Notes: generated by a model from the sequence alone, not told the origin. 64,000 nucleotides of DNA from Candidatus Poribacteria bacterium (GCA_022827225.1 JAJDTJ010000016.1:30998-94997); one strand, 5' to 3'. Shown: positions 8,657 through 18,479, counted from the first letter of the stretch. Translations and numbers: made by a program.

Positions 8657-9934
8657 GTGCATAAACAAATGAGTTTCATATTCAGTTTCGGCATCGCATT
8701 TTTGCTGATCGTTTCTCCGTTCGCGATGGCTGCTGATACAACCGAAGAGACGACGGAAGCTGTTGAGGCCGCGGAACCCAAGAAAAGTCCGATTAAAATC
8801 GGCGGGGCGATGCGTGTGAACTATGCCTATGGTACTTATGGCAGTGAGGACAGCCCACACCGCCGAGGTGAAAAAATCGGCGATGTAGACCTTGAAATTT
8901 TCCGGCTCAATGCTGATCTCGACTATCACAACATCATCAGTAGACTTGAATACCGGTGGTATAATGACTACAGCATGATACATACGGCATGGTTAGGATA
9001 TAATTTCGGTGATTTCGGTACACTTAAAGCAGGTATTGTGCGTGTCCCCTTCGGCCCGACTGCTTACGGTGTTTCGACGAGCTGGTTCTTCGACCAGCAT
9101 TTTTATGTCGGACTCGCTGACGATATGGATATCGGTATCAGATGGACTGACACCCTTGATAAATTGACACTTGATGTAGGGTACTACCTTATGGGCGAAT
9201 TCCAGACCGATGGAAGTAGTCTTGCGAGTTCTCTCTACAGTTACGACGTTGTCAAGTGGGAAGAAAAGGCTGATGCAAACGGAAACGTTGAATGGGGTGC
9301 CGGTGAAAACGGTTATGATGAGCAACACCAATTTAACGTCCGCGCCATCTACGCGCTTGAGAATATCGGGGATTTCGGTGTTTCCGCACAATACGGTTTG
9401 CTAAAAGGAACGGATGTCGGGGACGATGATAGTGGTAACCACTACGCGATCTCCGCACATGCTAAGAATACCTTCGCTGACTTCACGCTTTTTTCGCAAT
9501 TCTCCTATTATGCGCATAACATCACTGACGATACGCCTTGGGGCACCGGAGACTTAATTCCGATGGGTGCTTATGACTTCGCCTGGCCCGTCGCATCTAC
9601 TGGATTAATACCCGCGTTGTCGCTACGATATGGCGGGATAGATACCTCCGGCATCTCATGGATTGACAGTGTTACGCCTTATGCAGAGTGGAGCACTATC
9701 TTCAAAACTGTGGATGATTACAATGCGAGTACCCTCATAACGGTCGGCGCGAGTTGGACGGTCTTAGGTGCTCTCTATGTGTATAGTGATTTTGCACTTT
9801 CTGACGGCAACTTTTTTGTTGGGAACACGGGAGATAACTACGGGAATATCCTTACAGGGGTTAACCACGTAGGTGCCAACGGAAATAACGTCTGGCATTG
9901 GCGCCTCAATTTTAACTTTGGTTATTATTTCTAA
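8657..9934 (+). CDS. Outer-membrane beta-barrel protein (porin-like)
   Basis: The frame is open from 8591, but I choose GTG at 8657 because AAGGAGG lies at 8642-8648 and the product then begins with a good signal peptide ending PFAMA. ATG at 8669 is an alternative. The mature protein shows alternating aromatic/hydrophobic strands (for example KIGGAMRVNYAYG and LEYRWYNDYSMIHTAWLGYN) and ends in FNFGYYF, the terminal Phe used by BAM to recognise barrels. It is most likely a porin or phosphate-selective-porin-like channel. Substrate is unknown. A BCCT transporter follows after 100 bases and could share its regulation. Confidence 0.75.
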   Translation: MHKQMSFIFSFGIAFLLIVSPFAMAADTTEETTEAVEAAEPKKSPIKIGGAMRVNYAYGTYGSEDSPHRRGEKIGDVDLEIFRLNADLDYHNIISRLEYRWYNDYSMIHTAWLGYNFGDFGTLKAGIVRVPFGPTAYGVSTSWFFDQHFYVGLADDMDIGIRWTDTLDKLTLDVGYYLMGEFQTDGSSLASSLYSYDVVKWEEKADANGNVEWGAGENGYDEQHQFNVRAIYALENIGDFGVSAQYGLLKGTDVGDDDSGNHYAISAHAKNTFADFTLFSQFSYYAHNITDDTPWGTGDLIPMGAYDFAWPVASTGLIPALSLRYGGIDTSGISWIDSVTPYAEWSTIFKTVDDYNASTLITVGASWTVLGALYVYSDFALSDGNFFVGNTGDNYGNILTGVNHVGANGNNVWHWRLNFNFGYYF

Positions 9935-9955
9935 GTGGCTACGCGACTTTCCATC

Positions 9956-9982
9956 ATAAGCGCGCTTTGTAAGTGCGCTTAT
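9956..9982. repeat. Intergenic hairpin after the porin-like gene
   Basis: ATAAGCGC and its complement GCGCTTAT form an 8-bp stem with an 11-base loop. It may attenuate read-through into the BCCT gene, but it lacks a T-run. Confidence 0.5.
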
Positions 9983-10036
9983 CACTCCGTACACGGTTGA
10001 AAACTGTCAAATCAACTCTAAAAGGAGAATTTTGAA

Positions 10037-11659
10037 ATGCGCGAAGAAGGAAAACAACCGCAACACATGCAGGAAAGGGAATATAAGAAGTTATTCGGTT
10101 TAGATATTTACTTAACGCCTGTATTCGTGATTTCCAGTATCGCCATCGTCGTTTTTATTATAGGTTCTCTCATTTTCCAAGAGGGGGCAACAAAACTCTT
10201 TGGAGGCCTCCGAGTCTGGCTCACCACGAACCTCGACTGGTTGTTCATGATTTCTACCAACCTTGTTTTTATCTTTTGTGTCGTTGTGGCACTCTCGCCG
10301 CTCGGTAAGGTCCGTCTCGGCGGTGCAGATGCGAAGCCTGAATATTCCTACTTAACTTGGCTTGCGATGCTGTTTGCTGCAGGTGTCGGTATTGGGCTTC
10401 TCTTCTTTGGCGTTTCGGAGCCGATTACCTATTTTCAAGGGGGTAGTTATTCGCCACTCGGAATAGAAACGATTTACGACCCAGAGACGATCTACAACGC
10501 TGAAAATGTTCCCGATGCTGCGGATCCCAAGGTTCAAACGGCGGCTTCCGTCGGTATAGCGACAACGGTCTTCCACTGGGGTCTACAAGGCTGGGCGATC
10601 TATGGCGTTGTTGGACTTGCACTCGCCTTTTTCGCTTACAACCGAGGGTTACCACTCCTCATCCGATCCGCCTTCTATCCCATATTCGGTGACCGGATCT
10701 GGGGTTGGCCCGGACACATCATTGACACCTTCGCCATATTCGCAGGTATTTTCGGACTCGCAACTTCGCTCGGTTTAGGGGTACAACAGGTAACCTCCGG
10801 ACTTAACTATCTGTTTGGGATACCGGCGAACAGTCTCACGATGGTACTTTTGATTGTTGGGATTACCGCTATCGCGCTGATCTCGGTGATGACGGGTATT
10901 AATGTGGGTATCAAACGTCTGAGTCAGTTCAACATAATTCTCGCCTTTTTATTATTGGCGGCTATTATCCTTCTCGGTCCAACGGGTTATATTTTTAAAA
11001 GTCTGTTCACCGGGCTTGGTGCTTATGTCATGAAGATTGTACCGCTCAGCAACTGGATCGGGCGCGAGGACACTGCCTTCTTCCACGATTGGACGACCTT
11101 CTACTGGGCATGGTGGATCGCTTGGGCACCCTTCATCGGTACGTTCATTGCTCGCATTTCAAAAGGACGTACAGTTCGCGAATTCGTAATCTTTGTCCTT
11201 CTGTTACCGACACTGTTATGTTTAATCTGGTTCAGTGCCTTTGGTGGCACCGCTATCCATCAGTTCCTCACTGATGGACTCACCGGTGTAACCGAAGAAG
11301 TTGAGACCTATAATTACGAACTTGCGCTGTTCAAAATGTTTGAAGGGATCCCGTGGACAATGTTGCTTTCCTGTGTCGCTATGACGTTGACGATCATCTT
11401 TTTTGTTACCTCATCCGATTCTGGTTCTCTGATTATTGACATTATCGCAGCGGGTGGCAAAGTTGACGCACCGATACCGCAACGTGTGTTTTGGTGTACT
11501 GCGGAGGGTTTGGTCGCTATCGCGCTCTTACTTGGCGGAGGCTTGAAATCTTTACAAGCCGCCTCCCTCGCGACGGGCTTCCCGTTCGCAATCGTGCTAT
11601 TAGGCATGGGTGCCTGCGTCTGGGTTGGGCTGAGTCGTGAAGTACGTGAATCTCAATAG
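10037..11659 (+). CDS. BCCT-family betaine/carnitine/choline transporter
   Basis: The 540-residue polytopic inner-membrane protein is a BCCT transporter with about 12 transmembrane segments. It carries the family stretch GVGIGLLFFGVSEP in the glycine-rich helix, FHWGLQGWAIYGVVGL, and the signature FYWAWWIAWAPFIGTFIARI with RISKGRTVREF. BCCT proteins import compatible solutes such as glycine betaine, carnitine or DMSP with Na+ or H+. The GVG in place of GMG in the Na+-site helix leaves coupling uncertain. AAAGGAGAA at about 10020 supports the ATG. In a marine or sponge-associated organism osmoprotectant uptake is plausible. Confidence 0.9.
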   Translation: MREEGKQPQHMQEREYKKLFGLDIYLTPVFVISSIAIVVFIIGSLIFQEGATKLFGGLRVWLTTNLDWLFMISTNLVFIFCVVVALSPLGKVRLGGADAKPEYSYLTWLAMLFAAGVGIGLLFFGVSEPITYFQGGSYSPLGIETIYDPETIYNAENVPDAADPKVQTAASVGIATTVFHWGLQGWAIYGVVGLALAFFAYNRGLPLLIRSAFYPIFGDRIWGWPGHIIDTFAIFAGIFGLATSLGLGVQQVTSGLNYLFGIPANSLTMVLLIVGITAIALISVMTGINVGIKRLSQFNIILAFLLLAAIILLGPTGYIFKSLFTGLGAYVMKIVPLSNWIGREDTAFFHDWTTFYWAWWIAWAPFIGTFIARISKGRTVREFVIFVLLLPTLLCLIWFSAFGGTAIHQFLTDGLTGVTEEVETYNYELALFKMFEGIPWTMLLSCVAMTLTIIFFVTSSDSGSLIIDIIAAGGKVDAPIPQRVFWCTAEGLVAIALLLGGGLKSLQAASLATGFPFAIVLLGMGACVWVGLSREVRESQ

Positions 11660-11787
11660 AAATCGGCTGCCAGCAATCGGCAGCTGGAAGAAGGGGTATC
11701 GGTTCTCGGTAGTCGGTTAAGGGGTTCTGATAGCGTCAAATATCTCTTAACCAACCGCCGAAAGCCGAAAACTGAAAGCCAATAACT
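11660..11787. repeat. Inverted-repeat-rich spacer before accA
   Basis: The spacer holds GCTGCC/GGCAGC (11666-11684) and GGTTAAG/CTTAACC (11715-11752), and ends with AAAACTGAAAG-like words that also occur in the hairpin repeats near folC and ilvN. It looks like a composite of short repeats rather than a promoter. Confidence 0.5.
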
Positions 11788-12759
11788 ATGAACGCAACAG
11801 AACTTGAATTTGAAAAATCGCTCATTGAATTGGAACGCCACCTTACGCAGTTAGAGGCGTTTGCGGAAGCGCACCCGGAGCTAGACCTCACCGAAGGGAT
11901 GGATGCGCTGAAACAGAATGCGGATACGCTGACAAAACAGACGTTCCAAAAAATCAGTCGTTGGGATAAAGTGAGGTTGGCGCGTCATGCCCAGCGTCCG
12001 CAAGCGCCTTTCTATATTGAGGCACTCCTTGAGGAACCCACCGAACTCCACAGCGATAAGTTGTACGGCGACGATCGCGCACTCATTGGCGGTTTCGCCT
12101 GGTTTGACGGACACCCCGTCGTCTATCTGGCACAGCAGAAAGGCACAAGCCTCGAGGAGCGGCAGGAGATGAATTTCGGTTACACGCACCCGGAAGGCTA
12201 TCGCAAAGCGAGGCGGTTGATGCAGTTAGCGAATAAGTTCAACCGTCCTATCATCTGTTTTGTTGATACGCCGGGGGCACACTTTGATCTCCGTTCCGAG
12301 GAATACGGACAGGCAATGGCGATCGCCGAAAATCTGGCAGAGATGATGATGCTCCGTGTTCCGATGCTTGTCATTATTATCGGTGAAGGTGGAAGCGGCG
12401 GCGCACTGGCAATCGCACTCGGGAACCGAGTCTTGATGATGGAATACGCTGTCTATTGCGTCGCACCGCCTGAAGCCTGCAGCGGAATCGTATGGAAGGA
12501 CAAAGGTGAACACGCACCGGAAGCGACCGAAGGCTATAAACCGACCGCCCCCGATCTCCTCAAGTTAGGTATCATTGATCAAGTCGTGCGTGAACCCCTC
12601 GGTGGTGCGCATAGAGACCCGGATGCCGCAGCACGCAGCATCAAACGTGCGATACGCAAACATCTTTCGGAATTGATAGAAATGTCGCCGGAACAACTCG
12701 TCCAGCAAAGGTTCGAGCGTTATCGACATATCGGACTTTACGGCGAAGATGATACTTAG
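11788..12759 (+). CDS. accA: Acetyl-CoA carboxylase carboxyltransferase subunit alpha
   Basis: The 323-residue protein is AccA: N-terminal helical region (LIELERHLTQLEAFA), then the crotonase-fold core with GYTHPEGYRKARRLMQLA, CFVDTPGAHFDLRSEEYGQA, IIIGEGGSGGALAIALG, and APPEACSGIVWKD. With AccD it transfers the carboxyl group from biotin-BCCP to acetyl-CoA, giving malonyl-CoA for fatty acid synthesis. The length is usual for AccA. Its sequence after DTPGA differs from the common AYPG and reads HFDLRSEE. No accD is in the window. The DUF711 gene follows after 15 bases. Confidence 0.93.
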   Translation: MNATELEFEKSLIELERHLTQLEAFAEAHPELDLTEGMDALKQNADTLTKQTFQKISRWDKVRLARHAQRPQAPFYIEALLEEPTELHSDKLYGDDRALIGGFAWFDGHPVVYLAQQKGTSLEERQEMNFGYTHPEGYRKARRLMQLANKFNRPIICFVDTPGAHFDLRSEEYGQAMAIAENLAEMMMLRVPMLVIIIGEGGSGGALAIALGNRVLMMEYAVYCVAPPEACSGIVWKDKGEHAPEATEGYKPTAPDLLKLGIIDQVVREPLGGAHRDPDAAARSIKRAIRKHLSELIEMSPEQLVQQRFERYRHIGLYGEDDT

Positions 12760-12774
12760 GCGGGTGCCCACGAC

Positions 12775-13905
12775 ATGAAGATCCGAACTATCACAACAGG
12801 TATTCCGCTCCCGTTTGCGCCATACCAACTTCAACGTGCTGCGAATTTTAACGCCGCCTGTCAAGCCTATTTTGAAGCGCACGGTTACGATGTACAAACA
12901 ACTCGTGTCAGTTCCCAAATCTGGGATGAGGCACGAGATGTAGAGCCAATCCTTGCGCTGGCGTCTGAGGCGCGAGCATTAGGTATCGAATTCCTTAGCT
13001 TGGGGACGATCCTTCCCGCTAAGCGACACACAGAAACGCATCTCGCTTGTGTCGCCGATGTGATTGTCCGGAGCGAAACACTCTTTGCTACGGTCACGCT
13101 TACGACACCCTCTGGGGGCGTGGCATCGGATATCGCTGAAAACGCCGCGCGTATCATTCAACAGATCGCGCACCAAACCGATGCCGGCTACGGGAACCTC
13201 CGATTCGCAGTCCTGATGAACTGCCCACCGAATACGCCATTCTTCCCGGCGGCATTCTGGCACGACACGCGAACGAACTTCGGCATCGGGTGGCAGGCAG
13301 CTGACCTCGTGCAACACGCTTTCACAGATGCCCCGAATTTAGAAACCGCTCTCCAAAACCTAAAAACCGTCATGGAAGTAGAGGGACAGAAGATTGTCGA
13401 ACTCGCAGAAAGTTTGGCACAGGAGTGGGGTGTCCGGTTCGTCGGTATAGATGTGTCACCTGCACCGATGGGTGACGAGAGCATCGCCTACGCTATGGAG
13501 CAACAACTACCAGGGTACTTCGGCGAACGTGGAACGCTAACAGTTGCTGCCGGATTGACACAGACGCTCAGATCACTCGATCTACCGCTCTGTGGATACT
13601 CAGGATTAATGCTCCCTGTACTCGAAGATGTCGGACTCGGTGTGCGGAGTGAAGCAGGTTATTTTAACCTCGACAGCCTGCTCCTCTATTCGACTGTCTG
13701 TGGGACCGGGTTGGATACAATCCCTATACCGGGCGATGCCTCAATATCTCAAATCGCTGCTATTCTAACGGACGTTGCCACCCTCTCTATTCGGTTGACC
13801 AAACCGTTATCGGTACGTCTGTTTCCTGTTCCCGGATGCAACGCAGACTGCCTGACGGAATTCGATTCTCCGTACCTAACAAACACCACAGTGATGCAGA
13901 TATAG
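12775..13905 (+). CDS. DUF711 family protein
   Basis: The 376-residue protein matches DUF711 (UPF0210-related): it begins MKIRTITTGIPL, and contains NCPPNTPFFPAAFWHD and the diagnostic IDVSPAPMGDESIAYAME, like the family's DxSPAP. Structures place DUF711 near PFL-like or ferredoxin-fold proteins of unknown activity. It starts 15 bases after accA, so co-transcription is likely, but a role in fatty acid synthesis is not implied. No signal peptide is present. Confidence 0.75.
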   Translation: MKIRTITTGIPLPFAPYQLQRAANFNAACQAYFEAHGYDVQTTRVSSQIWDEARDVEPILALASEARALGIEFLSLGTILPAKRHTETHLACVADVIVRSETLFATVTLTTPSGGVASDIAENAARIIQQIAHQTDAGYGNLRFAVLMNCPPNTPFFPAAFWHDTRTNFGIGWQAADLVQHAFTDAPNLETALQNLKTVMEVEGQKIVELAESLAQEWGVRFVGIDVSPAPMGDESIAYAMEQQLPGYFGERGTLTVAAGLTQTLRSLDLPLCGYSGLMLPVLEDVGLGVRSEAGYFNLDSLLLYSTVCGTGLDTIPIPGDASISQIAAILTDVATLSIRLTKPLSVRLFPVPGCNADCLTEFDSPYLTNTTVMQI

Positions 13906-14003
13906 CCCGAAGACCACCGTTATGAACAGAGCCATCAACGCGTAGGCAAAACCGGGGGACCCAGCCCCTACGGCACGCACCGCTAATTATCATTTTTTTT
14001 CAC

Positions 14004-14032
14004 TTGCCAATTGTCACGACTTTTGATAAGAT
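14004..14032 (+). promoter_or_regulatory. Promoter for bicupin-sulfatase operon
   Basis: TTGCCA, 17-base spacer, TAAGAT. It follows a repeat-like sequence (CCCAGCCCCTAC near 13960) and lies about 65 bases before the bicupin ATG. Confidence 0.65.
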
Positions 14033-14094
14033 GATGCGAACGGAGTTTGATGCACATTGTGCAATTATAACTATACATCGGAGGTAACTTTACA

Positions 14095-14823
14095 ATGTAT
14101 ATGCGGCACTGGCTACAGAGTCCTTCGAGTCTAACACACGGTAACATCATTAAACGTGAGATTTTTAGCAAACGCACAGAGGACTCCGCCGACAAAGAGG
14201 GCGCGATTTTAAGATATGTTGACAGCTTCTCTCGGTGCTACCTTGAACCGAGGATCGCTTCTGTGCCTACGGCACTTGATGATAGGCAGCTGATTTTTTA
14301 CATCGTTGACGGTTCCGGTACATTTGAGGCGGGAGACTTGAAACAGCAAGTTACAGAGGGAGATGCAATCTTAGTGCCACCCGGACTCAACCATGTCTTG
14401 GAAAATTTGGAGAGCACGCCGTTAGAGTTTCTGATATTGGAGGAGGTACTCTCCGATGGCGTAGAGGCACCGCGCAAGGATGCCCTTATCCGCAACTACC
14501 GAGAACGCCCTTTAGGGCAAGGACATTGGACGCATCTGGTACATCCGATTTTTGGGCCGGACGACGGCTTAGTGACGCTCCACTCGGTACTGATGGTGCG
14601 GATTGAAGCCATGCAAACGCCTGATACCCACGGCCACGGGCCCGATATGGACGAGGTGTGGTATATGCTCGAAGGCAATGGCATCCATGTTGTCAGTAGG
14701 AATGTATATCGGCAGATGCCGGGCGATGCTGTCTCTGTGGCTTCGTCTAACCCAGGGCATAGTCTAATCAATGACACAGATGAACCCTTGAAAACCTTCT
14801 ACTTTGCGAGGTATGACCGATAA
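14095..14823 (+). CDS. Two-domain cupin protein
   Basis: The 242-residue product has two cupin barrels. The first (about residues 60-120) has the glycine pattern IVDGSGTFEAGD and GDAILVPPGLNH but few metal-binding histidines. The second has HGHGPDMDEVWYMLEGNG and PGDAVSVASSNPGH, a complete motif 1/motif 2 pair likely to bind a metal. It may be a sugar-binding protein, isomerase or dioxygenase-like enzyme; no specific reaction can be named. CGGAGG sits upstream of the ATG. The sulfatase begins 10 bases later, suggesting a sulfated-carbohydrate context. Confidence 0.7.
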   Translation: MYMRHWLQSPSSLTHGNIIKREIFSKRTEDSADKEGAILRYVDSFSRCYLEPRIASVPTALDDRQLIFYIVDGSGTFEAGDLKQQVTEGDAILVPPGLNHVLENLESTPLEFLILEEVLSDGVEAPRKDALIRNYRERPLGQGHWTHLVHPIFGPDDGLVTLHSVLMVRIEAMQTPDTHGHGPDMDEVWYMLEGNGIHVVSRNVYRQMPGDAVSVASSNPGHSLINDTDEPLKTFYFARYDR

Positions 14824-14833
14824 AGGAATCGCT

Positions 14834-16291
14834 ATGGCTGATAAACCGCATGTGCTTCTCATTTCAACCGACCATTGGCCCAACTCACTTCTGGGTGTCA
14901 GCGGGCATCCAGCGATACAGACACCGACACTTGATGCGCTTGCGCGTGCTGGCACCCGATTCACACGCGGATACAGCGAATGTCCCGTCTGCGTTCCTGC
15001 ACGGAAAACCTTGATGACCGGTGCGACAACCCGCACCCACAAAGATAGGGTTTTCAACGATCGGAAGGGAATAGATGGACTGCCGACAATCGCACAGACG
15101 TTTCGCAATGCCGGGTATCAGGCTTACGCTGTCGGTAAACTGCACGTCTATCCGCAACGTGACCGCATCGGGTTCGACGATGTACTCTTAGGCGAGGAAG
15201 GCAGGTTGCAATACGGGGCTATTGACGATTATGAACTCTTTCTCGGTGATAGAGGCTACGCCGGTCAGCAGTTCGCACACGGGATGTGTAACAACGATTA
15301 CCTCAACAGACCTTGGCACCTCCCCGAAGATTGCCACGTTACGAACTGGAGTACGCAGCAGATGGTTCGGATGATTAAACGGCGGGACCCGACCCGTCCG
15401 GGGTTCTGGTACCTCTCCTATTGCCATCCGCATCCGCCGTTGGCACCGCTCCAATGTTATATGGACATGTATCGCGATATCGAAGTGGATATGCCGTATT
15501 GTGGCGAATGGGCAAAGCAGAGCGAGGGGCTTCCTTTACCGATAAAAGGACGGCAAAAAAAGGACGAACACTTTAACGAAGATCTCGTCCGTTCGGCACG
15601 TCAAGCCTTTTATGCCCTTTGTACACACATTGACCATCAATTGCGGCTCGTTATCGGTACTTTACGTGAAGAAGGCTTGTTGAACAACACGATTCTGCTG
15701 TTCACATCGGATCACGGCGATATGCTCGGTAACCATGGGATGTGGGCGAAGCGACTTTACTACGAAGATTCTGCGAATGTACCGATGCTCCTCGTCGGCA
15801 CTGCCGGCGATGAACGCGTAGGACATCATAGGGTTGATGACCGACTCGTCGGATGGCAGGACGTTATGCCGACGCTCCTCCACCTCGCGGGGATTGATAT
15901 CCCTGACACCGTAGACGGGATACCGATGGTCGGCGACGAAAAGCGCGAGTGGTTGTACGGCGAATGTGGTGAAGGCGGCAGCGCGACCCGTATGATCCAT
16001 GAGGGACGTTTCAAATTAATCTACTACGCCACCGGTAACTACCGACAACTCTTCGATCTGGAAGAGGATCCGAGGGAACTCAACGATCTCGCCGATTCAC
16101 CCGCATCCGCCGAAATCCTTGACCGATTAACGGACATCCTCATGGGTGAACTTTACGGCAGCGATGAGAAATGGATCCAAGATGGTAAGTTGGTGGGTTT
16201 ACCTGACCGTGAATATCGTCCTTCGGCAAACCGAGCCTTATCCGGTCAACGCGGACTCCACTGGCCCCCACAGCCATCTGTCGGGCGTTGA
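14834..16291 (+). CDS. Sulfatase (arylsulfatase family)
   Basis: The frame opens at 14804, but ATG 14834 has AAAGGAA upstream and gives the standard start MADKPHVLLISTDHWP, so I use it. The core sulfatase motif is CVPARKTLMTG with C53 as the residue converted to formylglycine, P55 and R57. Metal ligands are seen in STDHWP and in the later FTSDHGDMLGNHGMWAK. It hydrolyses sulfate esters, probably of a sulfated sugar. It has no signal peptide, so it would act in the cytoplasm on an imported substrate, unless export is by another route. It needs a formylglycine-generating enzyme, not present here. Confidence 0.88.
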   Translation: MADKPHVLLISTDHWPNSLLGVSGHPAIQTPTLDALARAGTRFTRGYSECPVCVPARKTLMTGATTRTHKDRVFNDRKGIDGLPTIAQTFRNAGYQAYAVGKLHVYPQRDRIGFDDVLLGEEGRLQYGAIDDYELFLGDRGYAGQQFAHGMCNNDYLNRPWHLPEDCHVTNWSTQQMVRMIKRRDPTRPGFWYLSYCHPHPPLAPLQCYMDMYRDIEVDMPYCGEWAKQSEGLPLPIKGRQKKDEHFNEDLVRSARQAFYALCTHIDHQLRLVIGTLREEGLLNNTILLFTSDHGDMLGNHGMWAKRLYYEDSANVPMLLVGTAGDERVGHHRVDDRLVGWQDVMPTLLHLAGIDIPDTVDGIPMVGDEKREWLYGECGEGGSATRMIHEGRFKLIYYATGNYRQLFDLEEDPRELNDLADSPASAEILDRLTDILMGELYGSDEKWIQDGKLVGLPDREYRPSANRALSGQRGLHWPPQPSVGR

Positions 16292-16656
16292 ATAGAATTT
16301 CTAAAAATGGTAGGTGCGGTTTTGCGGCGTACGTGAAGAAACACCCCAGCAAAAACCCCAAATGCGACCTGCATTCCAAACCGCACCACGCAATCAGTGT
16401 TTTCTATCTAACTCCACGATTCCGATAATCAATACCTATATTCCCGAATTAAAACCGTTGAATTTCTAAGCCAAATGTGGTACTATTTTAACGAACTAAT
16501 TCGTTATTCAAGGCGTTTTTGTACCGTAAACTTTTAGTTTGCATGCTATCAGACACAACAAAATATAGATACTTACTGCTTGGTGCAACTTGCAGGCGCG
16601 ACGGTGTATTTTTAGTTAATTGTAAATCTACTATAGACAGGACTCTCTAAGGGATT
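16292..16656. other. Gene-free gap with a palindromic element
   Basis: The first part is the repeat element at 16310-16389. The rest (16390-16656) is A/T-rich and leads into the restriction-locus remnant. I saw no intact gene or confident promoter. Confidence 0.55.
16310..16389. repeat. GTAGGTGCGG palindromic element, copy 1
   Basis: It begins GTAGGTGCGGTTT and closes with AAACCGCACC, giving terminal inverted repeats over 80 bases. Its interior (16335-16359) matches 32866-32890 at 23 of 25 positions, showing an interspersed family. Confidence 0.75.
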
Positions 16657-16728
16657 ATGGGAAGAAAAAAATCGAACGAAAATTCTAATAAAAACGGCGC
16701 AACGCTCGGTTTTGGAGATGAGTCATGA
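16657..16728 (+). pseudogene. hsdM remnant: N-terminal stub of type I methyltransferase
   Basis: This 23-codon frame encodes MGRKKSNENSNKNGATLG then FGDES and a stop. The lysine/asparagine-rich start followed by NGATLGF is the typical N-terminus of type I restriction HsdM, which normally continues LWxAADKLR for about 500 residues. Here it jumps to a few residues and a TGA overlapping the next ATG (ATGA). The simplest reading is an internal deletion that kept both ends of hsdM and its translational coupling to the downstream gene. It could serve as a short leader peptide now. Recognition rests on a short motif but the genomic context supports it. Confidence 0.65.
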
Positions 16729-18479
16729 ATTTCAGCGACGAAGAAATCAAACGCCAAATGCGCTTAGGTGAAGATAACCGTTGGGAATTCAAAGAAATTG
16801 TGTTCGCCGGAAATGTGCCTAAGGGCCCCCGTCGTGACGATCTGGCAGATGAACTCGCCGCATTCGCTAACACGGATGGTGGTATCATGCTGTGCGGTGT
16901 AACTGACAGTGGTGATATTCAAGGTATGTCGCGCGAACAGATGGACGAATTGGAAAAACTATTGACCGAGATCTGTACTGACACGATTAAACCCTCAATT
17001 CGTCCTGCTATTTTTCGTACAGAAATAGAAGAAGGCAAACCGTTCCTGCTCGTTGAAGTCCCACCAGGCTATGCCCTGCACGATAGTCCTGGTGGTGGCT
17101 ACCATCGAGTCGGCAGCTCAAAACGCAAAATGACTAGTGATGAACGGTTACGTCTTGCACAGAAGCGCGGACAAACACGTTTCCTCTGGTTTGATAAACA
17201 GCCAGTTCCGGAAACAGGTTTTGGATCATTGGACGAATCTCTTTGGAAACCGTTATTGAGCGCCGAAGGTGCCGCTGCGCCTGAATTGGCACTCGAAAAA
17301 ATGGGGCTTCTGACCAATGACGAAAACGGTACAACGCGTGCTACTGTGGCGGGTGTTCTCTTGTGCAGCCGTTCACCCGAAGAATGGCTCCCAAACGCCT
17401 GCATTTCAGCAACTTGTTATCGTGGCAAAGACCGCGCCTCTGGACAGATAGATGCACAAACGATTACAGGACCGTTGAATCGACAGATTTCTGAAGCGGT
17501 TGCCTTTGCTGTGCGTAACATGCGTGTTGGTGCCTACAAGAATCCGGCTCGTGTTGATCTGCCACAATACAGTGAAAAGGCACTTTTTGAAGCGATCGTC
17601 AACGCAGTAGCCCACCGCGACTACACAATTCAGGGTAGCAAGATTCGACTCTCAATGTTCACAGATCGGCTTGAAATAAACTCCCCGGGAGGCTTACCTA
17701 ATAATCTAACAATTGAGAGTATGGAGGTCCGACAATCAACGCGCAATGAAGCTCTCACCTCTATGCTTGGAAGGATGTCTGTTGGGAATATACGCGGCTC
17801 GGAGGACCGACAATTTTTCATGGAACGACGCGGAGATGGTGTACCTATCATCTTTCGCGAAACGAAGGCATTAAGTGGAGAACCGCCACAGTATCAACTC
17901 ATTGATGGTTCAGAGCTTGTTCTCACAATTCCAGCAGCTGCCACTGAAGCGACACGCGTAGTGGCTTCTATCCAATGTGATCTTCCCGATTCTACCATCA
18001 GAAAAGTAGATGTATTAATGCTGTTTCAGAATAACGCGATAGCACGCAGATTCACGGCTGGGAGCGGTGATGTACATATCAGTTTGCCAGTTGTAAATCT
18101 ACCGATGACGGTGTTCATAGCTGCAGATGGTTGCTCCGCATATCTTGAACACAATTGGGTGCCAACACAAGGCGAACTTACCGTTGAAATGCAACCTTTA
18201 CCTGAAGGTGGTTCAGCACTCTTTCCTAAAGGAAAAGGCGATCTGCCAGGCTTGTCAGGAAAAATAAATCTAATCCGCGACGCTTATGACCGACCTTTCC
18301 TCTATGCTTCTAATATTACCATAAATGAAGGACAGCGACAACCGGTTCATTTTATTCTTGGCGAGGATTTGCGTCTCACTGATGCCGACGGAAAAGAGTT
18401 GATGATACGTATCGTTGCAATCGTAGGTAGAGCTGTACTCATAGAGTATCGACCTTATACCAATGGAGAAAAAAAATGA
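16725..18479 (+). CDS. AlbA_2/RecG-like ATP-binding protein from a type I R-M locus
   Basis: The 584-residue protein has an N-terminal AlbA_2 (Schlafen-type, AAA_4) domain, with EFKEIVFAGNVP and LAAFANTDGGIMLCGV in residues 20-65. A HATPase-like module found in such RecG-C-terminal-like proteins follows, with LFEAIVNAVAHRDYTIQG and MFTDRLEINSPGGLPN (about residues 285-330). The last 170 residues are beta-rich and lack the winged helix often seen here. Such genes are common companions of hsdM/hsdS in type I restriction loci. It starts inside the hsdM remnant stop (ATGA) and ends coupled to the acidic protein. It looks intact while its restriction partners are ruined. Confidence 0.8.
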   Translation: MNFSDEEIKRQMRLGEDNRWEFKEIVFAGNVPKGPRRDDLADELAAFANTDGGIMLCGVTDSGDIQGMSREQMDELEKLLTEICTDTIKPSIRPAIFRTEIEEGKPFLLVEVPPGYALHDSPGGGYHRVGSSKRKMTSDERLRLAQKRGQTRFLWFDKQPVPETGFGSLDESLWKPLLSAEGAAAPELALEKMGLLTNDENGTTRATVAGVLLCSRSPEEWLPNACISATCYRGKDRASGQIDAQTITGPLNRQISEAVAFAVRNMRVGAYKNPARVDLPQYSEKALFEAIVNAVAHRDYTIQGSKIRLSMFTDRLEINSPGGLPNNLTIESMEVRQSTRNEALTSMLGRMSVGNIRGSEDRQFFMERRGDGVPIIFRETKALSGEPPQYQLIDGSELVLTIPAAATEATRVVASIQCDLPDSTIRKVDVLMLFQNNAIARRFTAGSGDVHISLPVVNLPMTVFIAADGCSAYLEHNWVPTQGELTVEMQPLPEGGSALFPKGKGDLPGLSGKINLIRDAYDRPFLYASNITINEGQRQPVHFILGEDLRLTDADGKELMIRIVAIVGRAVLIEYRPYTNGEKK

